Below, in pieces: positions 16,455 through 25,652 of a stretch of DNA of 64,000 nucleotides (within the stretch, counting starts at the first letter, position 1; every line of letters starts with the position of its first letter). The DNA lies in NCBI RefSeq assembly GCF_029873215.1, contig NZ_CP123620.1, positions 2,604,001 to 2,668,000 on the forward strand, written 5' to 3'. The translations under genes and the position numbers were made by a program. The stretch comes from Nocardioides sp. BP30. GTDB taxonomy: Bacteria > Actinomycetota > Actinomycetes > Propionibacteriales > Nocardioidaceae. The notes beneath the pieces are model-generated. The model worked only from the letters and a program-made list of their open reading frames with translations, was not told the origin of the DNA and did no database searches.

Positions 16455-17477
16455 TCAGGCGTCTTGATCGTAGAGCCGCAACGTGGCGCTCGCCGCATCG
16501 CGGAAGTCCTCGGCGACCTCTTCCGGAGCGATCACCGAGGCGTACGGCGCGAGGCGCAGCAGCAGCCGGCGCAGCCACCGGAGGTCGGCCACCTGCAGGT
16601 CGACCTGCAGACTCCCATCGGCCATCTGATGTGCATCTTGGGTCGGGTAGTACTCGGTGACCCAGCGCGCCGCCGGCTCCAGCCGCAGGGTGACGGTGAG
16701 CAGGTGCTCGCCCGGCGCGAACAGTCCTTCTGCCAGGCTGCGTGGTGCCTCGGGCGCCGAGGCGACGGGGGTGTCCAGGAGCGACGCGGCCCGGATCCGG
16801 TCGAGCCGGAACAGCCGCGGCGCCTCGGCGCTGTGGCAGTAGGCGTCGAGGTACTCCACGCCGCGGTAGGACACCACCCCGCGGGGATCCACCACCCGCT
16901 CGGACTCCTCGTCCCGGGTCGGCACGAAGTAGGACAGCCGGAGCTGGCGCTGCTCGGCGACCCCACGCTGCAGCAGCGCCTTGCGGGCGGCGTACTCCCG
17001 CTCGTCCGGCTCCACCGGGACCTCCACCGGCGCTGCCGCGTCGGCGGCGGCGTGCTCCAGCTTGGCGAGTGTCCGGTCGACCACCTCGGCGGCCTGCTCG
17101 GTCAGAGCGCCGCCGCGCAGTGCGCGCAGTGCGACGATGATCGCCGTGGCCTCGGTCTGGGAGAGCCGCAGCGGCCGCGCCAGGTAGTCGGCGTTGGCGA
17201 CCCGGATCACGCGGTCACCGCCGGGTTCGACCAGCGCGTCCAGATCCACGTCGATGAGATCGTCGGGATAGCCGCCCGGGAGCCCGCACAGGAAGAGCAC
17301 CCGCAGGTCCTTGACCAGCTGACGCTCCGAGACACCGAGGTCGCGGGCGGCCTCGTCCAGCCGCACCCCGCCGCGGGCGTGGAGGTAGGGCACCAGCGTC
17401 AGCAGCCGGGCGACCTGCTCCTTCGCGCCGGTCGCGGTCGCAGGTCCCGGTCGGCCTCCACTCGCCGGAGTGCTCAC
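16455..17477 (-). CDS. pafC: WYL-domain transcriptional activator subunit PafC
   Basis: 340 residues: a winged helix-turn-helix (RLDEAARDLGVSERQLVKDL), a WYL domain (residues about 160-260, with YRGVEYLDAYCHSAEAPRLF) and a C-terminal WCX extension. With PafB it forms the PafBC activator that drives the LexA-independent DNA-damage response in mycobacteria. The Trp-Tyr-Leu signature is changed to VEYLDAYC, a common PafC variant. The start overlaps the pafB stop (ATGA), so the two are translationally coupled. Confidence 0.9.
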   Translation of the reverse strand: MSTPASGGRPGPATATGAKEQVARLLTLVPYLHARGGVRLDEAARDLGVSERQLVKDLRVLFLCGLPGGYPDDLIDVDLDALVEPGGDRVIRVANADYLARPLRLSQTEATAIIVALRALRGGALTEQAAEVVDRTLAKLEHAAADAAAPVEVPVEPDEREYAARKALLQRGVAEQRQLRLSYFVPTRDEESERVVDPRGVVSYRGVEYLDAYCHSAEAPRLFRLDRIRAASLLDTPVASAPEAPRSLAEGLFAPGEHLLTVTLRLEPAARWVTEYYPTQDAHQMADGSLQVDLQVADLRWLRRLLLRLAPYASVIAPEEVAEDFRDAASATLRLYDQDA

Positions 17478-18442
17478 GAGACCCCTCCCAACCGCTCGAT
17501 GACCGTACGCCGCAGAGCGGCCGGCTCCTCGACGTAGACGTCCGTGCCGTGCGCCAGGATCTCGTCAGCCAGGTCGGACGGCGGCTCGACCAGGTGCAGA
17601 CGCTCCCAGCCGCCCCCGTCCGGCCCCCGCTCCCCCGGCGCCAGCGGCTCGACCCGCTCGGCCCGGCGGCGCAGCGCGTGCCCTGCGCCCACCCGGACGA
17701 GCAAGACAGCCGGTTCCTGGGCGCGCTCGGGCCGCAGGGTGGCCTTGGCGATCGCTCGCACGTCGATGCCCGCGGGCACCTGATAGACCCCCGGTTCACC
17801 CACCTTGCGCGCCTCACCCTCGACCCTGGACAGCCGGAAGACGCGGCGATCGGCCCTATCGACGTCGAAGCCCACGACGTACCACCGTCCGGAGAAGCGC
17901 ACGACCCCCCACGGCTGGACGCGGCGCGAGGTGACGTCGGGACCGCCGGAGGTGCGGTAGTCGAAGCGCACCTCCGTCCGCTCCTGGACCGCCTCGAGGA
18001 AGACGTCGAACGACGGCTCCTCGGCGGCGAGGCGCGGCTCGACGAGATCCAGCGCAGCCACGTCCACGTCGGCACCCGCCGCCGTCAGCTTCCGGACGGC
18101 CTCGGTGGTCGCCTCGGCCAGCCGGGCGTGCTCCCACACCTTGGTGGCGAGGCCGATCACCGCCGCCTCGTCCGCGGTGAGCTCGATCGGCGGCAGTGCG
18201 AACTGGTCGGGGCTGACCCGATAGCCCGCCTCGTCCTCGAACAGCGGGTCGTGGCCTCCGGTCTCGATCGGCACGCCGAGGCTGCGCAGCTCCTCCTTGT
18301 CGCGCTCGAACATCCGCTCGAAGGCCTCGTCGGAGGAGTCGCGGTAGAGCAGCTCGCGGATCCGCTCCCGGCCGACGTAACCGCGTTGCACCAGGAGCAT
18401 GATGAGCAGGTTCATCAGGCGCTCGGTCTTCGCCGCGGCCAC
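17474..18442 (-). CDS. pafB: WYL-domain transcriptional activator subunit PafB
   Basis: 322 residues: N-terminal winged helix (TERLMNLLIMLLVQRGYVGR), WYL domain with RFSGRWYVVGFDVDR near residue 180, and a C-terminal WCX domain. It partners PafC; the pair responds to DNA damage, probably through a single-stranded-DNA-linked ligand. It is named after its link to the Pup ligase pafA, which here lies upstream beyond the two FKBP genes. The 4-base overlap with pafC supports equal production. Confidence 0.9.
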   Translation of the reverse strand: MAAAKTERLMNLLIMLLVQRGYVGRERIRELLYRDSSDEAFERMFERDKEELRSLGVPIETGGHDPLFEDEAGYRVSPDQFALPPIELTADEAAVIGLATKVWEHARLAEATTEAVRKLTAAGADVDVAALDLVEPRLAAEEPSFDVFLEAVQERTEVRFDYRTSGGPDVTSRRVQPWGVVRFSGRWYVVGFDVDRADRRVFRLSRVEGEARKVGEPGVYQVPAGIDVRAIAKATLRPERAQEPAVLLVRVGAGHALRRRAERVEPLAPGERGPDGGGWERLHLVEPPSDLADEILAHGTDVYVEEPAALRRTVIERLGGVS

Positions 18443-18515
18443 GGGGCTCCCTTCGCTCGACGCACAGGCGAGATGAGCCTAGGGCATCGCCGAAGGCAGC
18501 GCCGCCGCTCGCGGG

Positions 18516-19511
18516 CTACTTCGCCTTGACGACGTCGATGACGAACCAGAGCGTCGAGTTCGCCGGGATGTTGGTCTGGGCGGTGGCGCCGTACGCGTCG
18601 GCGGGCGGGATCTGCAGGAGCACCCGGCTGCCGACCTTCACCCCGTCGAGACCGATCGCCCAGCCCTTGATGAGCTGGTCGAGTTGGGTGGAGAGCTTCT
18701 TGCCGGTGGAGTAGCTCTCGTCGAAGGGCTTGGTCGCCTTGTAGGTCTCACCGAGGTAGTTGACCGTCACGGTGTCGGACGCCTTCACCTTCGCGCCCTT
18801 GCCCTGCTTCAGGATCACCCGCTGGACCGGTGTCGTCAGGGAGGGCTTCTTGACGCCCTTCCAGTTCAGCCCGGAGACGACGCCCTTCTTCAGCACCACC
18901 GTGGGCTGGCTACCCGGCTTGGCGGTGTGGACCTTCGCGTCGGACGGCGTCGGCGAGGTCGGCGCCTTCTTCACCAGGTCGGCGACGACCACGACGCTGT
19001 CCTTGGCGCCGATGCCGAGCTGGCTGCCTGCCGTCGCCGAGCCGAGCAGGTCGGTCGCGTTCGTCACCGCCACGACGCGGGAGCCGTAGGTCTGCCCGGA
19101 GAACAGCTTGTCGAAGACCGTGCCCAGCTGGCCGTTGTTCGGCAGCGACTCGGCGGCTCCCTGCTGGTAGTCGCTGTAGGCCGTCTTCTTGGTGGTGCCG
19201 TCCCCGATCCACAGGTAGGCACTGACCGAGTCGTTGGCGGCGATCGTGTCGCCGGTGCCCTTCACGAGGGTCTTGACAGTGGTCGTGCTGGGCATCGCGA
19301 TGGTCGACTTCCAGGTCGCCGTGACGCTCTTGCCGACGTCACCGGTGAAGGAGACGCCGGTGATGCCGGTGCTCGGGCCCGTGCTGGCACTCGCGCTCGC
19401 CGTCGACTTCGCGTCGTCCTTGTTGCTCCCACCACCGCATGCAGCCAGGGCCGGGACCAACAGGAGGGGGAGCAGCGCGGCGGCCGCGGGACGGTGGAGA
19501 CGTCGAAGCAC
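18516..19511 (-). CDS. FKBP-type peptidyl-prolyl isomerase lipoprotein (copy 1)
   Basis: 331 residues. A lipoprotein signal peptide ends in the lipobox LAAC, so it should be anchored outside the membrane. Two FKBP-like folds follow. The C-terminal one keeps the active-site pattern (VNYLGETY, FDESY, IKGWAIGL, PPADAYG); the N-terminal one (AYLWIGDGTTKKTAYSDY) lacks FD and the central Trp and is probably inactive. GTG 19511 is chosen for an AAAGG site and the immediate signal peptide. It is a tandem paralogue of the next gene. It likely assists folding of exported proteins. Confidence 0.88.
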   Translation of the reverse strand: MLRRLHRPAAAALLPLLLVPALAACGGGSNKDDAKSTASASASTGPSTGITGVSFTGDVGKSVTATWKSTIAMPSTTTVKTLVKGTGDTIAANDSVSAYLWIGDGTTKKTAYSDYQQGAAESLPNNGQLGTVFDKLFSGQTYGSRVVAVTNATDLLGSATAGSQLGIGAKDSVVVVADLVKKAPTSPTPSDAKVHTAKPGSQPTVVLKKGVVSGLNWKGVKKPSLTTPVQRVILKQGKGAKVKASDTVTVNYLGETYKATKPFDESYSTGKKLSTQLDQLIKGWAIGLDGVKVGSRVLLQIPPADAYGATAQTNIPANSTLWFVIDVVKAK

Positions 19512-19664
19512 AGAAGAACCTTTGCTGGAGGAAGGGACGTGATCCACGGTAACCGGACACCCTGAACCCACCCTGAACCGCACCTGAGCTCGCCGCCGGA
19601 AGGCGACGGGCCCAGGTCCCGGCGAACACGTTCGCGTCGGCAGCGTCGGCAGCGTCGGCTCGCG

Positions 19665-20681
19665 TCAGTTCGCGGCGAGGACGTCCAGCACGAAGTACAG
19701 CGTGGAGTTGGCCGGGATGCCGCTCTGCGCGGTCGAGCCGTAGCCCAGCGACGGCGGGATCTGCAGGAACACCCGGCTACCGACGGGCACGCCGACCAGG
19801 CCCTCCTGCCAGCCCTTGACCAGCTGCGCCAGCGCGCTGGTGAACGGCGTCTTGGAGTAGCTCTCGTCGAACGGCGTCTTCGCGCCGTACACCATGCCGT
19901 AGTAGTTGGCGGTGATCGTGTCGCCGGCCTTGACCTTCTTGCCGGTGCCCTTGATCAGGATCGCCTGCTTGAGCTTGCCGCTCGCCTTGGGCTTGGGCAC
20001 GCCCTTGAAGTTCATCCCGGTCGGTGCGCTGGTGGGGCCGCCCTTGAGCTCGAGCTTCGGCATCCAGCCCGGCGCCGCCTGGACCTTGCCCTTCGGTGCC
20101 TTCAGGGCAGGGGTGGCGGGGGCGCTGGCACTGGCCGAGGCGCTGGGCGAGGCGCTCGCGCTCGGCGTGGGTGTCGTCTTCTCCATCAGGTCCACGATCA
20201 CCAGCAGGCTGTCCTGGGTGCCGATGCCGAGCTGCGCGTTGCCGGTGTCGCCGAGCAGCTTGTCCGAGGGCACGATGGCTGCGACCCGGTCGCCATAGTG
20301 CGAGCCCTGCAGGATCTTGCCCCACTCGGCGCTGAGGCTGCTGTCCCACGTCAGCGTCTCCGGGGAGCCGTTGGCGTAGTCGCTGTAGGACTGCAGCTTG
20401 GTGGTGCCGTCGCCGATCCAGATGTTGGCGCTGATGCTGTCGCCCTTGGCCACGGCCGGACCGGTGCCCTTGACCAGCGTCTTGACGGTGGTCGAGTGGG
20501 GGTAGGCGATCTCCTTGTTCCACTTCACCGTCGGTGCCTTGCCCTGGGAGCCGGAGATGGTGACGCCGGAGAAACCCTGGGTGGTGGCGTCGCCATAGCC
20601 GATCTTGGTGCTGCCGCAGGCGACGAGCGTAGGCAGGAGCAGGGCGGGTACGACGAGGGACGCGGAGCGACGCAGACGCAC
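19665..20681 (-). CDS. FKBP-type peptidyl-prolyl isomerase lipoprotein (copy 2)
   Basis: 338 residues with a lipoprotein signal ending LVAC. Same build as its neighbour: a degenerate first FKBP-like domain (ANIWIGDGTTKLQSYSDY), then a Ser/Ala/Pro linker (PSASASPSASASASAPA) and an intact FKBP domain (NYYGMVYG, FDESY, VKGWQEGLVG, PPSLGYG). GTG 20681 is preferred for its AAGG site. It lies 61 bases after pafA on the same strand. The linker is longer than in copy 1 and suggests the active domain reaches away from the membrane. Confidence 0.88.
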   Translation of the reverse strand: MRLRRSASLVVPALLLPTLVACGSTKIGYGDATTQGFSGVTISGSQGKAPTVKWNKEIAYPHSTTVKTLVKGTGPAVAKGDSISANIWIGDGTTKLQSYSDYANGSPETLTWDSSLSAEWGKILQGSHYGDRVAAIVPSDKLLGDTGNAQLGIGTQDSLLVIVDLMEKTTPTPSASASPSASASASAPATPALKAPKGKVQAAPGWMPKLELKGGPTSAPTGMNFKGVPKPKASGKLKQAILIKGTGKKVKAGDTITANYYGMVYGAKTPFDESYSKTPFTSALAQLVKGWQEGLVGVPVGSRVFLQIPPSLGYGSTAQSGIPANSTLYFVLDVLAAN

Positions 20682-20742
20682 GGTGGGACCTTCGGGATCG
20701 GTGATCAGGGCGAGCACACCCTAGCCGACGGCGCCTCGTTGC

Positions 20743-22104
20743 CTACATGCCGTCGATGAGTCGCTGGACGCGGTCGTCGTACGCCCGGAACGGGTCCTTG
20801 CACAGCACCGTGCGCTGTGCCTGGTCGTTGAGCTTGAGGTGGACCCAGTCGACGGTGAAATCGCGGCGACGCTCCTGCGCCTTCTTGATGAACTCCCCCC
20901 GCAGCCGCGCGCGGGTGTTCTGCGGCGGCACCGACTTGGCCTCGAAGATCTTCAGGTCGTTGGTGACGCGGGCGACCGCGCCCTTCTTCTCCAGCAGGTA
21001 GTAGAGGCCGCGGTTGCGGTGGATGTCGTGGTAGGCCAGGTCCAGCTGGGCGATCCGCGGATGTCCCAGCGGCAGGCCGTGCTTGGCACGGTAGCGCTCC
21101 AGCAGCTTCCACTTGATCACCCAGTCGATCTCACGATCGACCAGGCTCAGGTCCTCCGACTCCACCGCCTTCAAGGCGCGCTCCCACAGGTCGAGGGCCC
21201 GCTCGATGGTCGGGGTGGAGATCTGCCGGCGGTCGACGAAGTCACGTGCCTTGGTGAGGTACTCCATCTGGATCTCCCAGGCGCTGGCCTCGCGGCCGTT
21301 GGCCAGCCGCACCTTGCGGCGACCGGTCATGTCGTGCGCTACCTCACGGATGGCCCGGATCGGGTTCTCCATGGTCAGGTCGCGCATCACCACGCCCTCC
21401 TCGATCATCCGCAGGACCAGGTCGCACGAGGCGATCTTGAGCATCGTGGTCGTCTCGGACATGTTGGAGTCGCCGACGATGACGTGCAGGCGGCGGTACT
21501 TCTCCGCATCCGCGTGCGGCTCGTCGCGCGTGTTGATGATGGGCCTGCTGCGGGTGGTCGCGCTCGAGACCCCCTCCCAGATGTGCTCGGCGCGCTGGCT
21601 GATGCTGTAGGTCGCACCACGCGGGGTCTGGGTGACCTTGCCCGCACCGACGATCAGCTGACGGGTGACGAGGAACGGGATCAGGACCTCGGCCAGCCGG
21701 CTGAACTCCCCGGCCCGGCTGACGAGGTAGTTCTCGTGGCAGCCGTAGGAGTTGCCCGCGGAGTCGGTGTTGTTCTTGAACAGGTAGATCTCGCCCGCGA
21801 TGCCCTCGTCGTGCAGCCGCTGCTCGGCGTCGAGCAGCAGCCCCTCGAGAGTGCGCTCCCCCGCCTTGTCGTGGGTGACGACCTCGACCACGTCGTCGCA
21901 CTCGGGGGTCGCGTACTCCGGGTGACTGCCCACGTCGAGATAGAGCCGAGCGCCGTTGCGGAGGAACACGTTGCTGCTGCGACCCCAGCTCACCACCTTG
22001 CGGAACAGGTAGCGCGCGACCTCATCCGGGCTCAGCCTTCGCTGGCCACGGAACGTGCACGTCACGCCGTACTCGTTCTCGATGCCGAAGATCCGCCGGT
22101 CCAT
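20743..22104 (-). CDS. pafA: Pup--protein ligase
   Basis: 453 residues, related to glutamine synthetase and gamma-glutamyl-cysteine ligase. It joins the C-terminal glutamate of Pup to lysines of target proteins using ATP. The nucleotide-binding motif IENEYG begins at Ile8, the catalytic Asp57 lies in [12 protein letters not shown], and [19 protein letters not shown] is near-identical to mycobacterial PafA. The C-terminal 70 residues ([28 protein letters not shown]) are also typical. It is separated from prcA by 130 bases of tandem repeats and may have its own promoter. Confidence 0.97.
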   Translation of the reverse strand: MDRRIFGIENEYGVTCTFRGQRRLSPDEVARYLFRKVVSWGRSSNVFLRNGARLYLDVGSHPEYATPECDDVVEVVTHDKAGERTLEGLLLDAEQRLHDEGIAGEIYLFKNNTDSAGNSYGCHENYLVSRAGEFSRLAEVLIPFLVTRQLIVGAGKVTQTPRGATYSISQRAEHIWEGVSSATTRSRPIINTRDEPHADAEKYRRLHVIVGDSNMSETTTMLKIASCDLVLRMIEEGVVMRDLTMENPIRAIREVAHDMTGRRKVRLANGREASAWEIQMEYLTKARDFVDRRQISTPTIERALDLWERALKAVESEDLSLVDREIDWVIKWKLLERYRAKHGLPLGHPRIAQLDLAYHDIHRNRGLYYLLEKKGAVARVTNDLKIFEAKSVPPQNTRARLRGEFIKKAQERRRDFTVDWVHLKLNDQAQRTVLCKDPFRAYDDRVQRLIDGM

Positions 22105-22150
22105 GGTGAAACACTAGACCCGCGCCCTAGGGCGGGTACGCCGCGAACAC

Positions 22151-22236
22151 GCCGGACGCAGGCCCGAGTCGACCCGGACGCAGGCCCGAGTCGACCCGGA
22201 CGCAGGCCCGAGTCGACCCGGACGCAGGCCCGAGTC
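22151..22236. repeat. Four tandem copies of a 22-bp unit between prcA and pafA
   Basis: The unit contains CGGACGCAGGCCCGAGTCGA and repeats with an exact 22-base period; the last copy is cut by the prcA stop codon at 22235-22237. Copies are nearly identical, implying recent expansion by slippage. It fills most of the 130-base gap that separates pafA from the otherwise overlapping dop-pup-prcBA genes. Confidence 0.9.
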
Positions 22237-23053
22237 AGGAGAGCGGCGGGGCGACCGGGGGTTCGTTCGCGGCGGGAACCTCGCCGGGTGCGACGGCGGG
22301 GTCGGTGGCTGCTGGCGCGACAGCAGCGGCGGCCCGCTCCCCCAGCAGCGCCGTCAGACGCGACGGGCCGAGCCGGGAGAACTTGCGGGTCTGCGTCCGG
22401 GTGCGATCGAGCACGGCGACCTCGAGGTCCTCGACCGGGATCACCCGGTCGGAGCCGTCGTTGCCGTTGGCGCCCGGCGCGTGTCCCAGCGCGTCGACCG
22501 CCAGCCGGAGCGCCGACTCGAGCGCGGCGCCCTCCTGGTAGCGCTCCTTCAGGTAGCCCGCGACCACATCGGCGGCGCCGCCCATCACGGCGTAGCCGTG
22601 CTCGTCGGCGACCTGGCCGTCGTAGGTGAGGCGGTAGAGCTGGTCGGCCTGCGGCGCGTCGCCGATCTCGCCGACGAAGAGTTCGACCTCGTAGGGCTTC
22701 TCACCGCCGCTGGAGAAGATCGCACCCAGCGTCTGGGCGTAGGCGTTCGCCAGCCCACGCCCCGTCACGTCCCGCCGGTCGTAGGAGTAGCCCCGCATGT
22801 CGGCCAGCCGCACGCCGGCGATGCGCAGGTTCTCGAACTCGTTGTAGCGACCGACGGCGGCGAAGGCGATGCGGTCGTAGATCTCGCTGACCTTGTGCAG
22901 GGCGGCCGAGGGGTTCTCCGAGACGAACAGGAGGCCGTCGGCGTACTGGAGGCCGACCACCGAGCGCCCGCGCGAGATGCCCTTGCGGGCGAAGTCCGCG
23001 CGGTCCTTCATCAGCTGCTCAGGGCTGACGTAGCCCCCGAATCCCATGCTCAT
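22235..23053 (-). CDS. prcA: 20S proteasome subunit alpha
   Basis: 272 residues. It forms the outer rings of the 20S core and gates substrate entry. The N-terminal [19 protein letters not shown] and [19 protein letters not shown] are standard for bacterial alpha subunits. The long C-terminal tail, rich in Ala and Pro and ending PPLS, is unlike the short mycobacterial tail and may affect docking of the ARC ATPase. Start and prcB stop overlap (ATGA), coupling production of the two subunits. Confidence 0.96.
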   Translation of the reverse strand: MSMGFGGYVSPEQLMKDRADFARKGISRGRSVVGLQYADGLLFVSENPSAALHKVSEIYDRIAFAAVGRYNEFENLRIAGVRLADMRGYSYDRRDVTGRGLANAYAQTLGAIFSSGGEKPYEVELFVGEIGDAPQADQLYRLTYDGQVADEHGYAVMGGAADVVAGYLKERYQEGAALESALRLAVDALGHAPGANGNDGSDRVIPVEDLEVAVLDRTRTQTRKFSRLGPSRLTALLGERAAAAVAPAATDPAVAPGEVPAANEPPVAPPLS

Positions 23054-23892
23054 CGTGCACCACTCTCCAACGCGGCGACCGGGCCGTCAGGGCGCTGCAT
23101 CCGCCCGCCGACCACGCGGTCGGCGACCGCTGCCACCTCGTCGTCGGGCAGACGACGACCGCCCTCGGCCGTGATGAGGTGGACGACCGGGAAGATCCGC
23201 CGGGTCAGGTCCGGCCCGCCGGTGGCGGAGTCGTCGTCCGCCGCGTCGTACAGGGCCTGCACGATCGCGGTGACGGCGCCGATCTCGTCGAGGTCGTCGC
23301 GGTAGAGCTTCTTGAGCGCTCCGCGCGCGAACATCGACCCCGAGCCGACGGAGTGGAAGGCGGTCTCCTCGTAGCGGCCGCCGGTGACGTCGTAGGAGAA
23401 GATGCGGCCGATCCCGGCCTCGTGGTCGAAGCCGGCGAACAGCGGTACGACGGCCAGGCCCTGCATGGCCATGCCCAGGTTCTGCCGGATGAGGGCGGCG
23501 AGCCGGTTGGCCTTGCCGTCCATGGAGAGGGTGATGCCCTCGATCTTCTCGTAGTGCTCGAGCTCGGTCTGGAACAGGCGCACCATCTCCACCGCGAGCC
23601 CGGCGGTCCCGGCGATGCCGACGCAGGAGAACTCGTCGGCCGGGAACACCTTCTGGATGTCGCGCTGCGCGATGACGTTGCCCATGGTGGCACGACGGTC
23701 GCCGGCCATCACCACGCCACCCGGGTAGGTCACCGCGACGATGGTGGTGCCGTGCGGTGCCAGCTCGCCGGCGTTGCCGGCGGGCATCGCCCGGCGTGCC
23801 GGCAGCAGGTCGGGAGCGGTGCTCGCCAGGAAGTCGGCGAAGGAGGAGGACCCCGGCGTCATGAACGACGCGGGGAGACGGGGGTGGGTCAC
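23050..23892 (-). CDS. prcB: 20S proteasome subunit beta (catalytic)
   Basis: 280 residues including a 48-residue propeptide cleaved at HG/TTIVAV, leaving Thr49 as N-terminal nucleophile. Supporting residues are Asp and Arg in [10 protein letters not shown] and Lys in IQKVFP. Together with PrcA it degrades pupylated proteins delivered by ARC. It begins with GTG overlapping the pup stop codon and ends overlapping prcA, so pup, prcB and prcA form one translational chain. Confidence 0.97.
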   Translation of the reverse strand: MTHPRLPASFMTPGSSSFADFLASTAPDLLPARRAMPAGNAGELAPHGTTIVAVTYPGGVVMAGDRRATMGNVIAQRDIQKVFPADEFSCVGIAGTAGLAVEMVRLFQTELEHYEKIEGITLSMDGKANRLAALIRQNLGMAMQGLAVVPLFAGFDHEAGIGRIFSYDVTGGRYEETAFHSVGSGSMFARGALKKLYRDDLDEIGAVTAIVQALYDAADDDSATGGPDLTRRIFPVVHLITAEGGRRLPDDEVAAVADRVVGGRMQRPDGPVAALESGAR

Positions 23893-24086
23893 TGGCCGCC
23901 CTTCTGGATGAACGACTTCACGAAGTCCTCGGCATTGGTCTCGAGCACGTCGTCGATCTCGTCGAGGATGTCGTCGATGTCGTTGTCGAGCGCTTCCTTG
24001 CGCTCGGCGACGTCGCTGGTCTCGGTGGCCTCGACGGCGTCCTCGTCGGCCTCGGACTTCCGCGGCTGCTTCTGTTCCTGTGCCAT
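23889..24086 (-). CDS. pup: Prokaryotic ubiquitin-like protein Pup
   Basis: 65 residues, acidic and largely disordered, ending GGQ. The C-terminal glutamine must be deamidated by Dop before PafA can conjugate it. The helix-forming stretch around [20 protein letters not shown] is the part that binds the ARC coiled coil. ATG 24086 (MAQEQ) matches the family start better than the TTG three codons upstream. It lies 10 bases after dop and overlaps prcB. Confidence 0.97.
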   Translation of the reverse strand: MAQEQKQPRKSEADEDAVEATETSDVAERKEALDNDIDDILDEIDDVLETNAEDFVKSFIQKGGQ

Positions 24087-24096
24087 GTCCACCAAC

Positions 24097-25620
24097 TTAG
24101 CGGGTCAGTGCATCGAACAGCTGCGTAGCCGTCTCGCAGGAGTCGATCAGCGCGCCGACGCTGCTGCGGGTGCCGCGCATCGGGTCGATCGTGGGGACCC
24201 GCTGCAGCGACTCGCGACCGGGGAGGTCGAAGATGACCGAGTCCCAGCTGGCGGCGGCGACGTTCTCGGAGTACTTCTCCAGGCAGCGACCACGGAAGTA
24301 GGCGCGGGTGTCCGTCGGCGGCTCGTGCATCGCCGCCTCGACGGCGGTGTCCTCGAGCAGCCGCTCGATCCGGCCGGCACGCACCAGCCGGTGGTAGAGC
24401 CCCTTCTCGGGACGGATGTCGGCGTACTGCAGGTCGATCAGGTGCAGCTTGGCGTCGTCCCATGCCAGACCGTCACGGTCGCGGTAGGACTGCAGGAGCT
24501 TGAGCTTGGCGACCCAGTCGAGCTCGGCCGCGCACAGCATCGGGTCGCGCTCCAACCGGTCGAGCACCGACTCCCAGCGCTCCAGGACGTCCTTGGTCTG
24601 GGGATCGGCGTCGGCGCCGTAACGGTCCTCGACGTACTTCTTGGCGAGGTCGAGGTACTCCAGCTGGAGCTGGACACCCGTCAGGCTGCGACCGTCCTTG
24701 AGCGTCACGGTGTGCTTGAGCGTCGGATCGTGGCTGACGGCGCGCAGCGCGGCGACCGGGCCGTCGACGGCGAGGTCGCGACTGATGAACCTGTCCTCGA
24801 TCATCGCCAGCACCAGCGAGGTCGTGCCGATCTTCAGATACGTCGAGACCTCGGCGAGGTTGGCGTCGCCGATGATGACGTGCAGGCGACGGTACTTCTC
24901 CGGATCCGCGTGCGGCTCGTCCCTGGTGTTGATGATGGGACGCTTCAGCGTCGTCTCCAGGCCGACCTCGACCTCGAAGAAGTCGGCACGCTGGCTGAGC
25001 TGGAAGCCGTCCTTGCGACCGTCGTGGCCGCGGCCGTCCTGCCCGAGCCCGACGCGGCCCGCGCCGGCGAAGACCTGGCGGCTGACGAAGAACGGCGTGA
25101 GGTGCCTGACGATGTCGCCGAACGGCGTCGAACGCCGCATCAGGTAGTTCTCGTGGGCGCCGTAGGAGGCGCCCTTGTTGTCGGTGTTGTTCTTGTAGAG
25201 CGTGATCTGCGGGTTGCCGGGCAGACGCTGCGCGGCGCGGGTGGCGTCGAGCATGATCTGCTCCCCCGCCTTGTCCCAGCGGACGGCGTCCAGCGGCGTC
25301 GTCACCTCGGGGGTGGAGAACTCGGGATGCGCGTGGTCGACGTAGAGGCGCGCACCGTTGGTGAGGATCACGTTGGCCAGACCGAGGTCCTCGTCGGTGA
25401 GCTGACTGGGGTCGGCGACCTGCCGGCTCATGTCGAAGCCGCGCGCGTCGCGCAGCGGTGACTCCTCCTCGAAGTCCCACCGCGCGCGACGCGCCTTCAG
25501 CGTGGCCGAGGCGTAGGCGTTGACGACCTGCGACGAGGCGACCATCGGGTTGGCCAGCGGCTGCCCCGCGACCGAGATGCCGTACTCGATCTCGGTCCCC
25601 ATCACCCGTCGAACACTCAT
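24097..25620 (-). CDS. dop: Pup deamidase/depupylase
   Basis: 507 residues, homologue of PafA. It deamidates Pup and also removes Pup from substrates. The N-terminal GTEIEYGIS and Asp95 in [13 protein letters not shown] correspond to the nucleotide site and catalytic aspartate; the Dop loop region around residues 40-75 is present. It is the first gene of the dop-pup-prcB-prcA series and lies 32 bases after arc, so one transcript could cover the whole system. Confidence 0.96.
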   Translation of the reverse strand: MSVRRVMGTEIEYGISVAGQPLANPMVASSQVVNAYASATLKARRARWDFEEESPLRDARGFDMSRQVADPSQLTDEDLGLANVILTNGARLYVDHAHPEFSTPEVTTPLDAVRWDKAGEQIMLDATRAAQRLPGNPQITLYKNNTDNKGASYGAHENYLMRRSTPFGDIVRHLTPFFVSRQVFAGAGRVGLGQDGRGHDGRKDGFQLSQRADFFEVEVGLETTLKRPIINTRDEPHADPEKYRRLHVIIGDANLAEVSTYLKIGTTSLVLAMIEDRFISRDLAVDGPVAALRAVSHDPTLKHTVTLKDGRSLTGVQLQLEYLDLAKKYVEDRYGADADPQTKDVLERWESVLDRLERDPMLCAAELDWVAKLKLLQSYRDRDGLAWDDAKLHLIDLQYADIRPEKGLYHRLVRAGRIERLLEDTAVEAAMHEPPTDTRAYFRGRCLEKYSENVAAASWDSVIFDLPGRESLQRVPTIDPMRGTRSSVGALIDSCETATQLFDALTR

Positions 25621-25652
25621 GTGTCGAGCCTACGTGTCGGTCACTGGGCGGA

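Noticed and set aside
22151..22236. CRISPR-like array
   Set aside because: The repeats are directly adjacent with no unique spacers; it is a simple tandem repeat, and no cas genes are present.
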